A stretch of 64,000 bases of DNA. It comes from DATIUV01 sp049322755 (GTDB lineage: Bacteria > Pseudomonadota > Gammaproteobacteria > Burkholderiales > UBA6910). This document shows, piece after piece, positions 47,767 to 56,889 of the stretch. The stretch is taken from positions 143,628-207,627 of the forward strand of contig JBMOQX010000073.1 of assembly GCA_049322755.1 (NCBI GenBank), read 5' to 3'. Positions within the stretch are counted from its first letter, which is position 1, and every line of letters starts with the position of its first letter. The translations under genes and the position numbers were made by a program. Below the pieces are notes generated by a model that worked only from the letters and a program-made list of their open reading frames with translations, was not told where the DNA came from and did not search any database.

Positions 47767-50040
47767 TCAGGCCTGGGCCAGCCGCCGGTCGACCGCGCCG
47801 TAATCGGTCTTGCCGTTGCCCAGCAGGGGAATGGCGTCCACCACGATGATCTGGCGCGGGATGGCGATCTCGGCGATGCCGATGCGGTGGGCCGCTGCCG
47901 CCAGGCGCTCGCGGTTGAGCGCCGGATCGGTGGTCACCAGCACGATGGCCTCGCCGCGCTCCGGATCGGGACGGATGGCGGCCGCGTGGGCGGCATCGGG
48001 CGACGCCGCCTGGGCGATCTGCTCCGAGGTCTCGAGCGAGACCATTTCCCCCGCCACCTTGGCGAAGCGGCGGGCGCGCCCGCGCACGTAGAGATAGCCG
48101 TCGGCGTCGATCGACACGATGTCGCCGGTGCTGTGCCAGATGGGCCCGATTCCGGGGTCGGGAAATCGCTGCTCGGGAGCGGCTTGCGCGCCGTCGAGAT
48201 AACCGAGCATGCAGTTGGGCCCGGAGACCTTGAGCAATCCGGCGCGCTCGAAACCTTCGCGCTTTTCGAGTTCGGCCCGCATCCCGGGCAGCAGCCGCCC
48301 GACGCTGCCGACGCGGCGATTCTCCGGGGTGTTGACCGAGATCACCGGCGCGGTCTCGGTGGCGCCGTAGCCGTCCAGCAGGTCGATGCCGAACCGCTCC
48401 TTCCAGGCCGCGACCACCGCGGCCGGCAGGCGCTCGCCGCCCGAGATCACCAGCGTCAGCGTGTCGAAGTCGCCGGGCTCGGCCTGGGCGGCGTACTTGG
48501 CCAGGAACGTGGGCGTGCCGAACAGCACCGTCGCGCGCTCCTCCCGGACCAGCTCGGCGATGCGGCGGTAGTGCAGCGGCGTGGGGTAGAGATACACCGG
48601 CGCGCCCGAGACCAGCGGCATGGCGAGCCCCAGGGTGAAGCCGAAGCTGTGGAAGAACGGCAGCGCCATGAGGAACTTGTCCCGCGCCGAAAAGTGCGAC
48701 ACCGCGCGCAGCTGGGCGACGTTGGCGAGGATCGAGTCGTGGGAGTGCACCACGCCCTTGGGCCGTCCTTCGGAGCCGGACGTGAACAGCACCAGCCCCG
48801 GATTGCCGGATGTGTAGGGCGGGCACGTGTTGCGCGGGAGCAGCATGAAGCGCAGGACCCACAGCTTGTCGAGGACGCCCAGTTTCTCGCGCCAGTCCTC
48901 CAGGAAGACGACGCTGCCCTCGGGGAATGCCGGCACCAGCTCCCGGAAGCCGCCTTCGTCGATGAAAGCGCGCGAGGTCAGCACGGTCTTCAGTCCGGCC
49001 ACGTCGAACTGCCGGCGCACGCCCTCGCGCCCGGCGGTGAAATTGATCATCGCGGGCACCCGGGCGCTGGCGATCAGCCCCAGTACCACCGCGGCGCAGC
49101 CCACCGACGTGGGCAGCATCACGCCGACGGTGTCCCCGCGCCGGCTCAGGCGCGAGGCGATGCGGGCGACACCGCCGATTTTCCTGAGCAGGGTGCGATA
49201 GGTGTCCTCGGCGCCGCGGGCGTCCTTCAGGATCCGGTGGTTCCAGCCGAAGACGCGCGCCGCCCCGAGGACCGCAGCGAACAGGCAGGTGCGGGGGCGG
49301 CTGTCCACCAGCGTTTCCAGCATGGCGCGACGGACCGCGTCGATGGCGGCGGCGACCCGCTTCGGATAACCGCCCTCGGCCGGCATTTCCAGGCGCAGCG
49401 GTGCGTAGACGCTGATCACGACCGGCTTGCGCACGCTGCGTGGCAGGCCTTCCAGCCGATGCGCGGCGTAGGTGAGGCCGGGCCGGTGGACCAGCACGCG
49501 CACCAGCGGCGCCTCGGTGCGGGCCAGCACCCGGGCGGGCCCCTCGCACGCCGCCTCGGGAATGCCCGACACCGCCGGGTCGCGGTGCTGGAAGAACACC
49601 ACGTGATGGCCTGCCTGGATGCGCCGCCGCACGTCCCGTGGCGCGTTGCGGTAATCCAGATCGGCGCGCACGGTGGGGAACAGCCAAGCCAGCAGCCGGA
49701 ATCCCCAGGCGCGAGGCGCGTCGGCCGGAATCACGTAGGCGACGCGGCCTTCCAGGAACAGCGCGACGAACAGCGCCTCGCGCGCCGAGGTGAAGCTGGT
49801 CACCACCACCGACGGCGCGCCGTCCAGGTGCTGGTCGCCGTGGACGTGCACCCGATAAAGCGCCGACGCCAGAAAGCGGAACAGCCGGCGCAGCGCCCGG
49901 GCCAGCGGCGGCGGCCCGCCGCCGGGGCCGCTCTCGGCCCACGATGGCGTGAGCTGCGCACCGGCGCGCGGCGTCAACGCGTCGGTGATGTCGCCGGCTG
50001 GATCCGGGGAAGGGTTGTTCCATCGCTCGCGCTGAATCAT
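47767..50040 (-). CDS. Aas-like fusion: degenerate acyltransferase plus acyl-ACP/CoA synthetase
   Basis: This 757-residue protein has two domains. Residues about 45-240 resemble a PlsC-type glycerolipid acyltransferase, but its catalytic NHxxxxD is replaced (TSFTSARE aligned) and FPEG is replaced (FFQHRD). Residues about 260-757 form an adenylating synthetase with LFTSGSEGRPKG, YGATE, HSTGDIVSID and the catalytic Lys in GNGKTDYG. Aas normally re-acylates lysophospholipid. Here only the acyl-activating half looks functional. ATG 50040 begins MIQRERW; an upstream in-frame ATG at 50109 is possible. The 244-base gap to the next gene holds nothing I can name. Confidence 0.82.
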   Translation of the reverse strand: MIQRERWNNPSPDPAGDITDALTPRAGAQLTPSWAESGPGGGPPPLARALRRLFRFLASALYRVHVHGDQHLDGAPSVVVTSFTSAREALFVALFLEGRVAYVIPADAPRAWGFRLLAWLFPTVRADLDYRNAPRDVRRRIQAGHHVVFFQHRDPAVSGIPEAACEGPARVLARTEAPLVRVLVHRPGLTYAAHRLEGLPRSVRKPVVISVYAPLRLEMPAEGGYPKRVAAAIDAVRRAMLETLVDSRPRTCLFAAVLGAARVFGWNHRILKDARGAEDTYRTLLRKIGGVARIASRLSRRGDTVGVMLPTSVGCAAVVLGLIASARVPAMINFTAGREGVRRQFDVAGLKTVLTSRAFIDEGGFRELVPAFPEGSVVFLEDWREKLGVLDKLWVLRFMLLPRNTCPPYTSGNPGLVLFTSGSEGRPKGVVHSHDSILANVAQLRAVSHFSARDKFLMALPFFHSFGFTLGLAMPLVSGAPVYLYPTPLHYRRIAELVREERATVLFGTPTFLAKYAAQAEPGDFDTLTLVISGGERLPAAVVAAWKERFGIDLLDGYGATETAPVISVNTPENRRVGSVGRLLPGMRAELEKREGFERAGLLKVSGPNCMLGYLDGAQAAPEQRFPDPGIGPIWHSTGDIVSIDADGYLYVRGRARRFAKVAGEMVSLETSEQIAQAASPDAAHAAAIRPDPERGEAIVLVTTDPALNRERLAAAAHRIGIAEIAIPRQIIVVDAIPLLGNGKTDYGAVDRRLAQA

Positions 50041-50284
50041 TGGTGCGAAGGTTACGTGCTTCGGGACCGGAGCGGAAGACGCCCTGCCATCCCGCGATGC
50101 CGGCGGCATCGCGCGGCCGGCCGGCGCGGGCGGGCGCCACGCCGCTCAGGCGGCGCCGGGTCCCGGCGCCGGCAGTTCCAGGTGCCCCGCCTTCACGCAG
50201 ATCAGGCAGCCGGCGACGCGACCCACGCCTCGCGGCGGGTATCGACGCAGGCCCGCCGGCCGAAGTCGGCACGAATGCGCGCGG

Positions 50285-51574
50285 TCACGACCCCTCCGGC
50301 ATGCGGCTCACCATGCGCCGGATGCGGCGCACGCCCAGCGCGATGAGCAGCGCCACCAGCGGGATGCTGGCCGCGGTGACGGTCTCCGCGTTCAGGGGGA
50401 CCCCGGCGACCTTGAGGCCCTTGGCGGCGTAGCCCACGAGTCCGACCACGTAATAGGTGATGGCCGCCACCGACAGCCCTTCCACGGTCTGCTGCAACCG
50501 CAGCTGCAGCTTGGCGCGGCGATTCATCGACTCCAGCAGCGCCTGGTTCTGGCGCTGGCGGGCGATCTCGACCCGGGTCGAGAGCAGCTGGCTCGCCCGC
50601 GCCACGCGCCGGGAGAGCGATTCCTGGCGGCTGGAGGTGCCGACGCAGGTCTGGATCGCCGGTGCCAGGCGCCGCTCCATGAACTCCTGGAATGTCTGCA
50701 GGCCCTGGATGCGCTCCTCGCGCAGCTCGGCGATGCGCCGCTGCACCAGCTCGTAGTACGCGGCCGCGGCGGTGAAGCGGTAGTGGTTCTCCGCGTGGCG
50801 CTTCTCGATGTCGGCCTCCAGCCGCGTGAGGCGCTCCAGCAGCGTGGGCTCGTCCTGCTCGCGCGCCGTCGCCATGGCGGCGGTGATCTCCGCCAGGTCG
50901 CGCTCGCAGCGGTTGAGGAACGGCGTCAGCGCGCGCGCCACCGGCAGCGCCAGCAGCGCCAGCATGCGATAGCTGTCGATCTCCAGCAGCCGCTGGATCA
51001 TGCGGCCCGCCTGGCGCGCGGTCATGCCCTCGTCCTGCACCAGCAGGCGGCTGAAGCCGTCGCCGTGGATGCGGAAATCGGTGAAGGCGTGGCCCGCGCC
51101 GCCCGCGACCCGCGCGCCCACCAGCACGTTGCCGGCGAACAGGGTCCGGGCGATGGCGTCCGGTTCCGGGGCCGCGCCCTTGGGCAGCAGCGCCGCGTGC
51201 GCCGCCACCAGCGTCTGGCCCGGCAGCCTGGCGATCCAGTCCGCCGGCACCGCCGCAATGGCCGGCTCGCCGAACGGGTCTTCGCAGGCGCCCGCGATGA
51301 TGAACTTGTAGCGCGTGAACTCGGTGTGCCGCTCCCACTTGACGCGATACGGGCCGAGGTCGGCGCTGTAGTGGCTGGCGTCGCGGGCGGGCGGCGGTTT
51401 GCCGTGGCGGGCTGCCAGCTCCGCCACCAGCGCGTGCTCCTGGTCGCGCAGCGACAGGTTGGAATAGAGCGCGAGGTACGACAGCCGCACCGGCGGCGTG
51501 AGGGCCTCGGGCGGGCGGGCATGCACTTCGTCGTTGAGCTCGAAGCGCTGGGGATGGTCAGGAGGCAGGGTCAT
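50285..51574 (-). CDS. DUF3422-family membrane protein
   Basis: This 429-residue protein begins HPQRFELNDEVHARPPEAL, the DUF3422 opening. It is largely alpha-helical with long coiled-coil stretches (about residues 225-350) and ends in two membrane helices (about 365-385 and 398-418). Function unknown. It is 12 bases downstream of a small gene on the same strand, so both are likely in one transcript. Confidence 0.85.
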   Translation of the reverse strand: MTLPPDHPQRFELNDEVHARPPEALTPPVRLSYLALYSNLSLRDQEHALVAELAARHGKPPPARDASHYSADLGPYRVKWERHTEFTRYKFIIAGACEDPFGEPAIAAVPADWIARLPGQTLVAAHAALLPKGAAPEPDAIARTLFAGNVLVGARVAGGAGHAFTDFRIHGDGFSRLLVQDEGMTARQAGRMIQRLLEIDSYRMLALLALPVARALTPFLNRCERDLAEITAAMATAREQDEPTLLERLTRLEADIEKRHAENHYRFTAAAAYYELVQRRIAELREERIQGLQTFQEFMERRLAPAIQTCVGTSSRQESLSRRVARASQLLSTRVEIARQRQNQALLESMNRRAKLQLRLQQTVEGLSVAAITYYVVGLVGYAAKGLKVAGVPLNAETVTAASIPLVALLIALGVRRIRRMVSRMPEGS

Positions 51575-51586
51575 GGCGGCCGCCGG

Positions 51587-51826
51587 TCAGCGCGCATTCT
51601 GGCGCAGGCGGGCCAGCGCCGCCACCGCGGCCGGCTTGTCCGGGCAGGCCTCCAGCTCGGCCGCCAGTCTGTCCAGTGCCGCGGCGTAATCGTAGTTGGG
51701 GCTCACGACGCCGCAGCAGCCGCCATAGAGGCTCGCCTGCAGCTTCAGCGTCATCACCGCGTGCTCCAGCTCGAAGCCGTCCAGCAGCATCGCGGCGAGC
51801 TTCAGCGTTTCCCCGGGGTAGCTCAT
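51587..51826 (-). CDS. Small protein upstream of the DUF3422 gene
   Basis: This 79-residue helical protein (MSYPGETLKLAAMLLDGFELEHAVMTL opening region) has a GGCCG cysteine pair in the middle. It lies directly before the DUF3422 gene. No family recognised. It could be a short regulator or metal-binding partner. Codon usage is consistent with coding. Confidence 0.55.
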   Translation of the reverse strand: MSYPGETLKLAAMLLDGFELEHAVMTLKLQASLYGGCCGVVSPNYDYAAALDRLAAELEACPDKPAAVAALARLRQNAR

Positions 51827-51931
51827 CGAGCAGGCTCTTCAGGCATGGCAAATGCCGGGGCCGAGACGATACAACGCCCGGGCCGAAGCGACAAATGCGC
51901 CGCGGCGCCGGGGGAAAAAGACCGGCCGGCG

Positions 51932-52741
51932 TCAGCCGCGCGCGTCGTTCAGCGCCCAGGCATACTCGGTGTAGTCGATCGGCGCGCGGCCCTCGGTGAT
52001 GCGCGCCCGATCCGCGGGCGCATCGGCCAGCAGGTCGGCGTACTTGCCGAGGAACTGCCTGAGCGACGTGATCCCTAGGTAGCCGGACTCGAAATCCTTG
52101 CCGTACCACTTGAAGATTTCCGACACCTCCAGCTTGCCCGTCGCCGGGTTGTAGCGGTTGCGCGTGCGATCGGCGAGGAAGCGGCGCGTCTGCTCTTCGA
52201 GCTGGGCGTCCAGGCGCTCGGCGACGAACGCCTCCTCGCGCAGCATCGGGCAGCCGACCGACGCGCAGTTGACCGCGAAATGGATGCGCGGGTCGTCGTA
52301 CACGCCCGGCCTGCGGATCACCTCGTGCTCGATCCAGTCGAGATGACGCTGGTCGCCCAGGAGGCTGAAGAACTTCTGCTTCCACGGGCTGTTGAACACC
52401 GGGTTGCCGAGGTCGCGGATCGATTTCAGGTCCGGGTACTTCGTCAGGATCAGCTCCACCGTGAACGCGTTGTAAGCGTTGATCAGGAAGGCGAGCTGCC
52501 GGGGCTTGGTCCAGGAATCGAACTCGACTTCCGTGACCGCCGACAGGCTGTCGAGGTAGGCCTTGAGCGCCGCGCGGTCCCGGGCGAAGCCGCCATAGTC
52601 CGCTTGGGACGCCTTGGCGCCGTTCACCAGCACCACGTGCTTCCTGAGCAGCGTCGACCAGGCTGCGTGGCTGTGGTCGAACGCCGCGCGGGCGGAAAGC
52701 GGCAACAGCGCCAGCAGGCAGACGAGAAAAATACGTCGCAT
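51932..52741 (-). CDS. DUF547-family exported protein
   Basis: This 269-residue exported protein has a signal peptide (RRIFLVCLLALLPLSARA, cleaved near 20). The DUF547 core is plain: FLINAYNAFTVELIL, DPRIHFAVNCASVGCPMLREEAF and FKWYGKDF. The Cys, His and Asn of the conserved segment suggest a papain/transglutaminase-like fold, but activity is unproven. An in-frame ATG two codons upstream (52747) is an alternative start. It is transcribed divergently from the ferritin-like gene. Confidence 0.87.
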   Translation of the reverse strand: MRRIFLVCLLALLPLSARAAFDHSHAAWSTLLRKHVVLVNGAKASQADYGGFARDRAALKAYLDSLSAVTEVEFDSWTKPRQLAFLINAYNAFTVELILTKYPDLKSIRDLGNPVFNSPWKQKFFSLLGDQRHLDWIEHEVIRRPGVYDDPRIHFAVNCASVGCPMLREEAFVAERLDAQLEEQTRRFLADRTRNRYNPATGKLEVSEIFKWYGKDFESGYLGITSLRQFLGKYADLLADAPADRARITEGRAPIDYTEYAWALNDARG

Positions 52742-52975
52742 GATCACTCCATTACGGGTTGGTTACGGTGCCGCGGGGCGGGGTGACGCCGGCGCGGCCA
52801 GGCTCCCCGTTGGTCGGCGGCGGCGGCGAATCCTTTCAGCCCCGGAAACAAACCGGCTACAAATCGATTCGGCGCTGCAATCGGCGGGTTACCGGCGTTC
52901 CCCAGAATGCGAGCCATCGTCACCCGCGGCGTGGTGCCGCCGGCGGCCGACCAGCCGGAATGAAGGAGAAAACCC

Positions 52976-53908
52976 ATGAATCTGAACGACCAGCCCGTCG
53001 CCACGGAGCGCTACGCCAAGTGCGTGGAGGTTTCCAAGCGCATCCGCTTCGACATCGACCGCGACGTCTTCCGCGGCCGCGATTTCGACTACACGCGCAA
53101 GTTCCTGCCCGAGGGCCTGTCCAAAGCCGCCGAGCTGGAGTTCCTGTCCGGCGACGAGCAACGGCTGCTCAGCCAGATCCAGGGCCGCAGCTACGCCAAC
53201 ATCTTCGCCCTGGTGGAGCGCTTCATCGCCGCCAAGGTGCTGGAGGTGAGCGGCGACCACGTCCTCGGCGACCAGGCGGCGCTGGTGCGATTCGGCGACG
53301 AAGAGATCAAGCACCAGGTGATGTTCCGTCGGCTCGACCGTATGATGGAGGCGGGCATGCCCGCCGGCTACGAGTTCCTGCCGGATGCCAACGAAGTGGC
53401 GCGGGTGGTGCTGTCGAAGTCGGAATGGGCGGTGCTGGGTCTGATCTGTCACATCGAGCTGTTCGTGCTGGCGCACTACCGCTCCAGCATCGACCCCGTG
53501 GCCGACATCTGCCCGCTGTGGAACGACGTGTTCCTGCATCACTGGCGCGAGGAGTCGCAGCACGCGATCATCGACGAGCTGGAGTGGAAGCGCGAGGACG
53601 CCCGCCTCACCGCCGAAGAGCGCGACCGCGCGGTGGACGACCTGATCGAACTGGTGGGCGCCGTGGACGGGATTCTGCAGGCGCAGTCGCTGGCCGACGC
53701 CACCTATTTCATCGAGGCCGCCGGCCGCCGGTTCTCGGCCGAGGAGGCTCGGCGCGTGCGCAACGGCGTGCTCAAGGCCTACCGCTGGCAGTACATCGTC
53801 TCCGGCGTGCAGGAGCCGCGTTTCCAGGAGATCCTCGGCGGGCTAATCGACGACGCCCAGGCCGCCCGCATCGGCGCCGCGCTGGCGCCCATCGTCGGCG
53901 CGCAGTGA
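52976..53908 (+). CDS. Ferritin-like diiron protein (AurF/oxygenase type)
   Basis: This 310-residue all-helical protein carries two ExxH pairs: EEIKH at about residues 105-109 and EESQH at about 192-196. A further Glu lies in LVERFIAAKVLE and in CHIELFVLAHY, together enough to bind two irons. The spacing is that of ferritin-like diiron oxygenases such as AurF. The substrate is unknown. The ATG follows AAGGAGAAAACCC. It stands alone, apart from a possible 29-codon reading frame after it. Confidence 0.8.
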   Translation: MNLNDQPVATERYAKCVEVSKRIRFDIDRDVFRGRDFDYTRKFLPEGLSKAAELEFLSGDEQRLLSQIQGRSYANIFALVERFIAAKVLEVSGDHVLGDQAALVRFGDEEIKHQVMFRRLDRMMEAGMPAGYEFLPDANEVARVVLSKSEWAVLGLICHIELFVLAHYRSSIDPVADICPLWNDVFLHHWREESQHAIIDELEWKREDARLTAEERDRAVDDLIELVGAVDGILQAQSLADATYFIEAAGRRFSAEEARRVRNGVLKAYRWQYIVSGVQEPRFQEILGGLIDDAQAARIGAALAPIVGAQ

Positions 53909-53931
53909 CGGCGGCGCGAGGAGACCCGGCC

Positions 53932-54021
53932 ATGAGACAGCGCAGCGTGAGCGTCCTGATGCACGTGAACGCCGAGGCCGCGCGCGTCCATCACGACGGG
54001 GTGCGGCTGATCGGCATGTAA
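53932..54021 (+). CDS. Possible 29-residue peptide
   Basis: A short reading frame (begins MRQRSVSVLM, ends RLIGM) with a GAGGAG site nine bases before its ATG, 23 bases after the ferritin-like gene. Nothing else supports it. The remaining bases to 54234 hold no recognisable feature. Confidence 0.25.
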   Translation: MRQRSVSVLMHVNAEAARVHHDGVRLIGM

Positions 54022-54234
54022 CAGACAACAACCGCGGTGCGCGGCAGCGGGCCCATGAGGCCCGTCGCCGCAACGGCCGGCGGCCGCGTCGTGGGCGTGG
54101 CCGCCGCCGGCCGGGCGAAAACCCGAACGCCCGGCCCGCCGCTGCGCGTCGCCGACCATTCCACCGCCGGTTCCACCGAAGGATCGTCGCCGATGTCTGC
54201 GATCGGCGCAGCCCGCCCTGCTACAGTAGCGGCC

Positions 54235-55512
54235 ATGCCCCGCCTTGCCCTGGCGATCATCGTCATCGCCGAACTGTTCGGCACCTCGCTCTGGTTCAGC
54301 GCCAACGCCGCCGCGGACGACCTCGCGCGCGCGTGGGGCCTCGCGGCCGCCGATATCGGCGCGCTCACCAGCGCTGTGCAGCTGGGCTTCATCGCCGGCA
54401 CGCTGACGTTCTCGCTCTCGGGTTTCGCCGACCGCCATCCGGCCAGCCGCATCTTCGCCGCCTGCGCGGTGCTCGGCGCTGCTTCCAACGCCGGCTTTGC
54501 CGTGCTCGCGACCGGCCTCGCCGACTCCTGGGTGTGGCGCTTCGTCACCGGCTTCGCGCTCGCCGGCGTCTATCCGCTGGGGATGAAGCTGGTGGTGTCG
54601 TGGGCGCCCGAGCGCTCGGGCGAGGCGCTGGGCTGGCTGGTGGGCATGGTGACACTCGGCACCGCGCTGCCGCACGCCGTGCGCGCGGTGGGCGCGGCGT
54701 TGCCCTGGAGCGGCGTGGTGCTGGCCTCGTCGGCGCTGGCGCTCATCGGCGCCGCGATGGTGGGCCGGCTCGGCGACGGCCCGCACCTGCGGCGCTCCGC
54801 CGGCGCGCCGCGGCCGGGCTGGGGCACGGTGCTGGGCGCTTTCCGCATTCCGGCGTTCCGCGCCTCCGCGCTCGGCTATTTCGGCCACATGTGGGAGCTG
54901 TACGCGTTCTGGGTGGTGGTGCCGTTCCTGGTGGCGCGGGTGCTGGCCGGCGGCGCGACGCCGGCGGCGGTGGCCGGCTGGTCCTTTGCGATCATCGGGG
55001 TCGGCGCGCTCGGCTGCATTCTCGGCGGGCGCCTGAGCCGCGCGATCGGCAGCGCCCGCGTCGCCGGCGCGGCGCTGGCCGGCTCCGGCGCGCTGTGCCT
55101 GCTCTATCCGTGGATCGACGGCCTGCCGTCGGGTGCGGTGCTGGCGGCGCTGCTGGCGTGGGGCGTGCTGGTGGTGGCGGACTCACCGCAGTTCTCGTCC
55201 GTGTCGGCGCGCGCCTGCCCGCCGCATCTCGTCGGCAGCGCGCTGGCGATCCAGAACAGCGTCGGCTTTTTCATCACCGTCGTGTCCATCGGCATCGCGT
55301 CGGCACAGGTGAGCGCGTGGGACGCGCGCGTCGCCTGGCTGCTGCTGCCGGGGCCGGTGCTGGGGCTCGTCGGCCTGGCGCCGCTGCTGCGGCGGGGCCC
55401 GGGAGAGCGCGGCCACCCCGGCGAAGGCGGCCGCGCGGAAGGACAGGGGCCGCCTACTGCCCGAGCAACTTCATCAGATCGGACGAAAAGTTCTTCTTCT
55501 GCTGCTCGTTGA
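54235..55512 (+). CDS. Major facilitator superfamily transporter
   Basis: This 425-residue protein has 12 predicted membrane helices. It has a typical MFS opening (IAELFGTSLWFSANAAADDLARAW) and a GFADRHPASR loop between helices 2 and 3. The opening resembles YfkF/cyanate-like permeases, but the substrate cannot be told. I chose ATG 54235 to start just before helix 1; upstream in-frame ATGs give an unlikely Pro/Arg-rich extension. The last 20 codons are antisense to the end of dctP, so a terminator between the two convergent genes is absent. Confidence 0.85.
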   Translation: MPRLALAIIVIAELFGTSLWFSANAAADDLARAWGLAAADIGALTSAVQLGFIAGTLTFSLSGFADRHPASRIFAACAVLGAASNAGFAVLATGLADSWVWRFVTGFALAGVYPLGMKLVVSWAPERSGEALGWLVGMVTLGTALPHAVRAVGAALPWSGVVLASSALALIGAAMVGRLGDGPHLRRSAGAPRPGWGTVLGAFRIPAFRASALGYFGHMWELYAFWVVVPFLVARVLAGGATPAAVAGWSFAIIGVGALGCILGGRLSRAIGSARVAGAALAGSGALCLLYPWIDGLPSGAVLAALLAWGVLVVADSPQFSSVSARACPPHLVGSALAIQNSVGFFITVVSIGIASAQVSAWDARVAWLLLPGPVLGLVGLAPLLRRGPGERGHPGEGGRAEGQGPPTARATSSDRTKSSSSAAR

Positions 55513-56440
55513 AGCTGGCTGCCGCCGCCTGCCACTTGTCCCATTCCGGCGAGCCTTTCTTCAGCTCGAACAGCTTCATGCCCTTTTCCTGCGCGACGCC
55601 GAGGAACTCTCCGTAGCTCTTGATCATGAAGTCCTGGGCCGCGTTGCGGGCCTCGGCCGCCGCTTTCATGATGATCTCCTGCTGCTCCTTGGGCAGCGCG
55701 TTGAAGCGTTTCAGGTTCATGACGTAGCCATGGATATAGGTGCCCAGCACGCCGTTGGAGGCCATCACGTTCTTCGCTACCTCGTAGTGCTTGAGACCCA
55801 CCATGCCCTGCAGTCCGCCGATCGCGCCGTCCACCGTGCCGCGCTGCAGCGCCTGGTAGACCTCGCCTACGGACAGCACGACCGGCGAGGCGTTGAGCGA
55901 CTGCAGCAACTCGGCGTGGCCCTTGGACGTGGCACGGACCTTCCTGCCCTTGATGTCCTCTGGCGTTCGCAGGTCGAAGTTGGTGGACACCACCGGCGGG
56001 CCGATGTCGAAGATGCAGAGAATCTTCACGCCGGTCTTCTGGAACTCGCGATCGAACCAGTCGAACACCGGGTTGCCCGGCACCAGCTTGTCGCGGGTCT
56101 CCTGCATCGAGTACGGCCACAGCGGCATCACCGTCACCGATACGTCGGGGATACGGCCGGCCCAGCTGTCCAGCGTCGCCAGCGAGATGTCCACGGTCCC
56201 CGACGGCACCGCGTTGGGCACGAACTTCTGCTTCACCATCTGATCGTCGGGAAAGTACTTGAACGTGATGGCGCCGTTGGTCCGCTTTTCCACCGCTTCC
56301 ATGAACGGCCTGGTGAAGAGCTTCACCTGCGGATGGCTGGAAGTGCCCCAGGTGGCGAGCGAAAGCGTTTCCGCGCAGTGCGCCAGCGGTGCAGCGGCGA
56401 GGAGCGCGGCGGCGAGCAGTCTTGTGAGGGCGTGTTGCAT
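55454..56440 (-). CDS. dctP: TRAP transporter substrate-binding protein (DctP type)
   Basis: This 328-residue periplasmic binding protein has a signal peptide cleaved after LAHCA (about residue 22). The conserved binding Arg is in GRKVRATSKG (about residue 169), and the DctP core reads LSVGEVYQALQRGTVDGAIGG. It delivers a carboxylate-containing substrate to the DctQM permease. It is the last gene of the minus-strand operon, 26 bases after the aconitase X small subunit. That order suggests that the transported acid is the aconitase X substrate or its precursor. Confidence 0.93.
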   Translation of the reverse strand: MQHALTRLLAAALLAAAPLAHCAETLSLATWGTSSHPQVKLFTRPFMEAVEKRTNGAITFKYFPDDQMVKQKFVPNAVPSGTVDISLATLDSWAGRIPDVSVTVMPLWPYSMQETRDKLVPGNPVFDWFDREFQKTGVKILCIFDIGPPVVSTNFDLRTPEDIKGRKVRATSKGHAELLQSLNASPVVLSVGEVYQALQRGTVDGAIGGLQGMVGLKHYEVAKNVMASNGVLGTYIHGYVMNLKRFNALPKEQQEIIMKAAAEARNAAQDFMIKSYGEFLGVAQEKGMKLFELKKGSPEWDKWQAAAASFNEQQKKNFSSDLMKLLGQ

Positions 56441-56466
56441 CGGTTCTTCCTCCTGTGCTGGTGGAG

Positions 56467-56889
56467 TTACTTGCGCTTGAGGACTTCGACCACGCGACGC
56501 TTGGGATCGACACGGACCCAGTCGCCGGTCTTGATCACGTCGCGTGGATGCTTCGACCATCCCTCGGTGATGGTCATGTTGGCGAAAATCGCCCCCTGCA
56601 CCATCACCGGGTTGGTGACACCGAACACCAGAGCCTTCGGCGCGATACCCTTGCACTTGATGTCGTAGTAGGCCCAGCCGGCGGCGATGCCGCCCTTGGC
56701 GGTGGGGAAGAAGCAGATCTTGTCCCTGATCTGCGTGCCTTCCAGCTTGTGGCCGGGCTTGGAGATCACGCCGGTCCAGCGGTCGAGGTCGTAGCGGGGG
56801 CTGAAGCCCTCCTCGGACACCACGGCCTCGCCTTCCACCACCTCGCCGAAGGCGCGGCTGAGTTGGATCGTATCCAGCACGTCGGTCAT
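56467..56889 (-). CDS. Aconitase X small (swivel, DUF126) subunit
   Basis: This 140-residue protein is the swivel domain of a two-subunit aconitase X. It has GEAVVSEEGFSPRYDLDRWTG, a KPGHKLEG loop and ICFFPTAKGGIAAGW with the catalytic Ser-like position. Known bacterial two-part aconitase X enzymes dehydrate cis-3-hydroxy-L-proline; archaeal relatives act on phosphomevalonate. It overlaps the large-subunit stop by four bases. Confidence 0.9.
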   Translation of the reverse strand: MTDVLDTIQLSRAFGEVVEGEAVVSEEGFSPRYDLDRWTGVISKPGHKLEGTQIRDKICFFPTAKGGIAAGWAYYDIKCKGIAPKALVFGVTNPVMVQGAIFANMTITEGWSKHPRDVIKTGDWVRVDPKRRVVEVLKRK

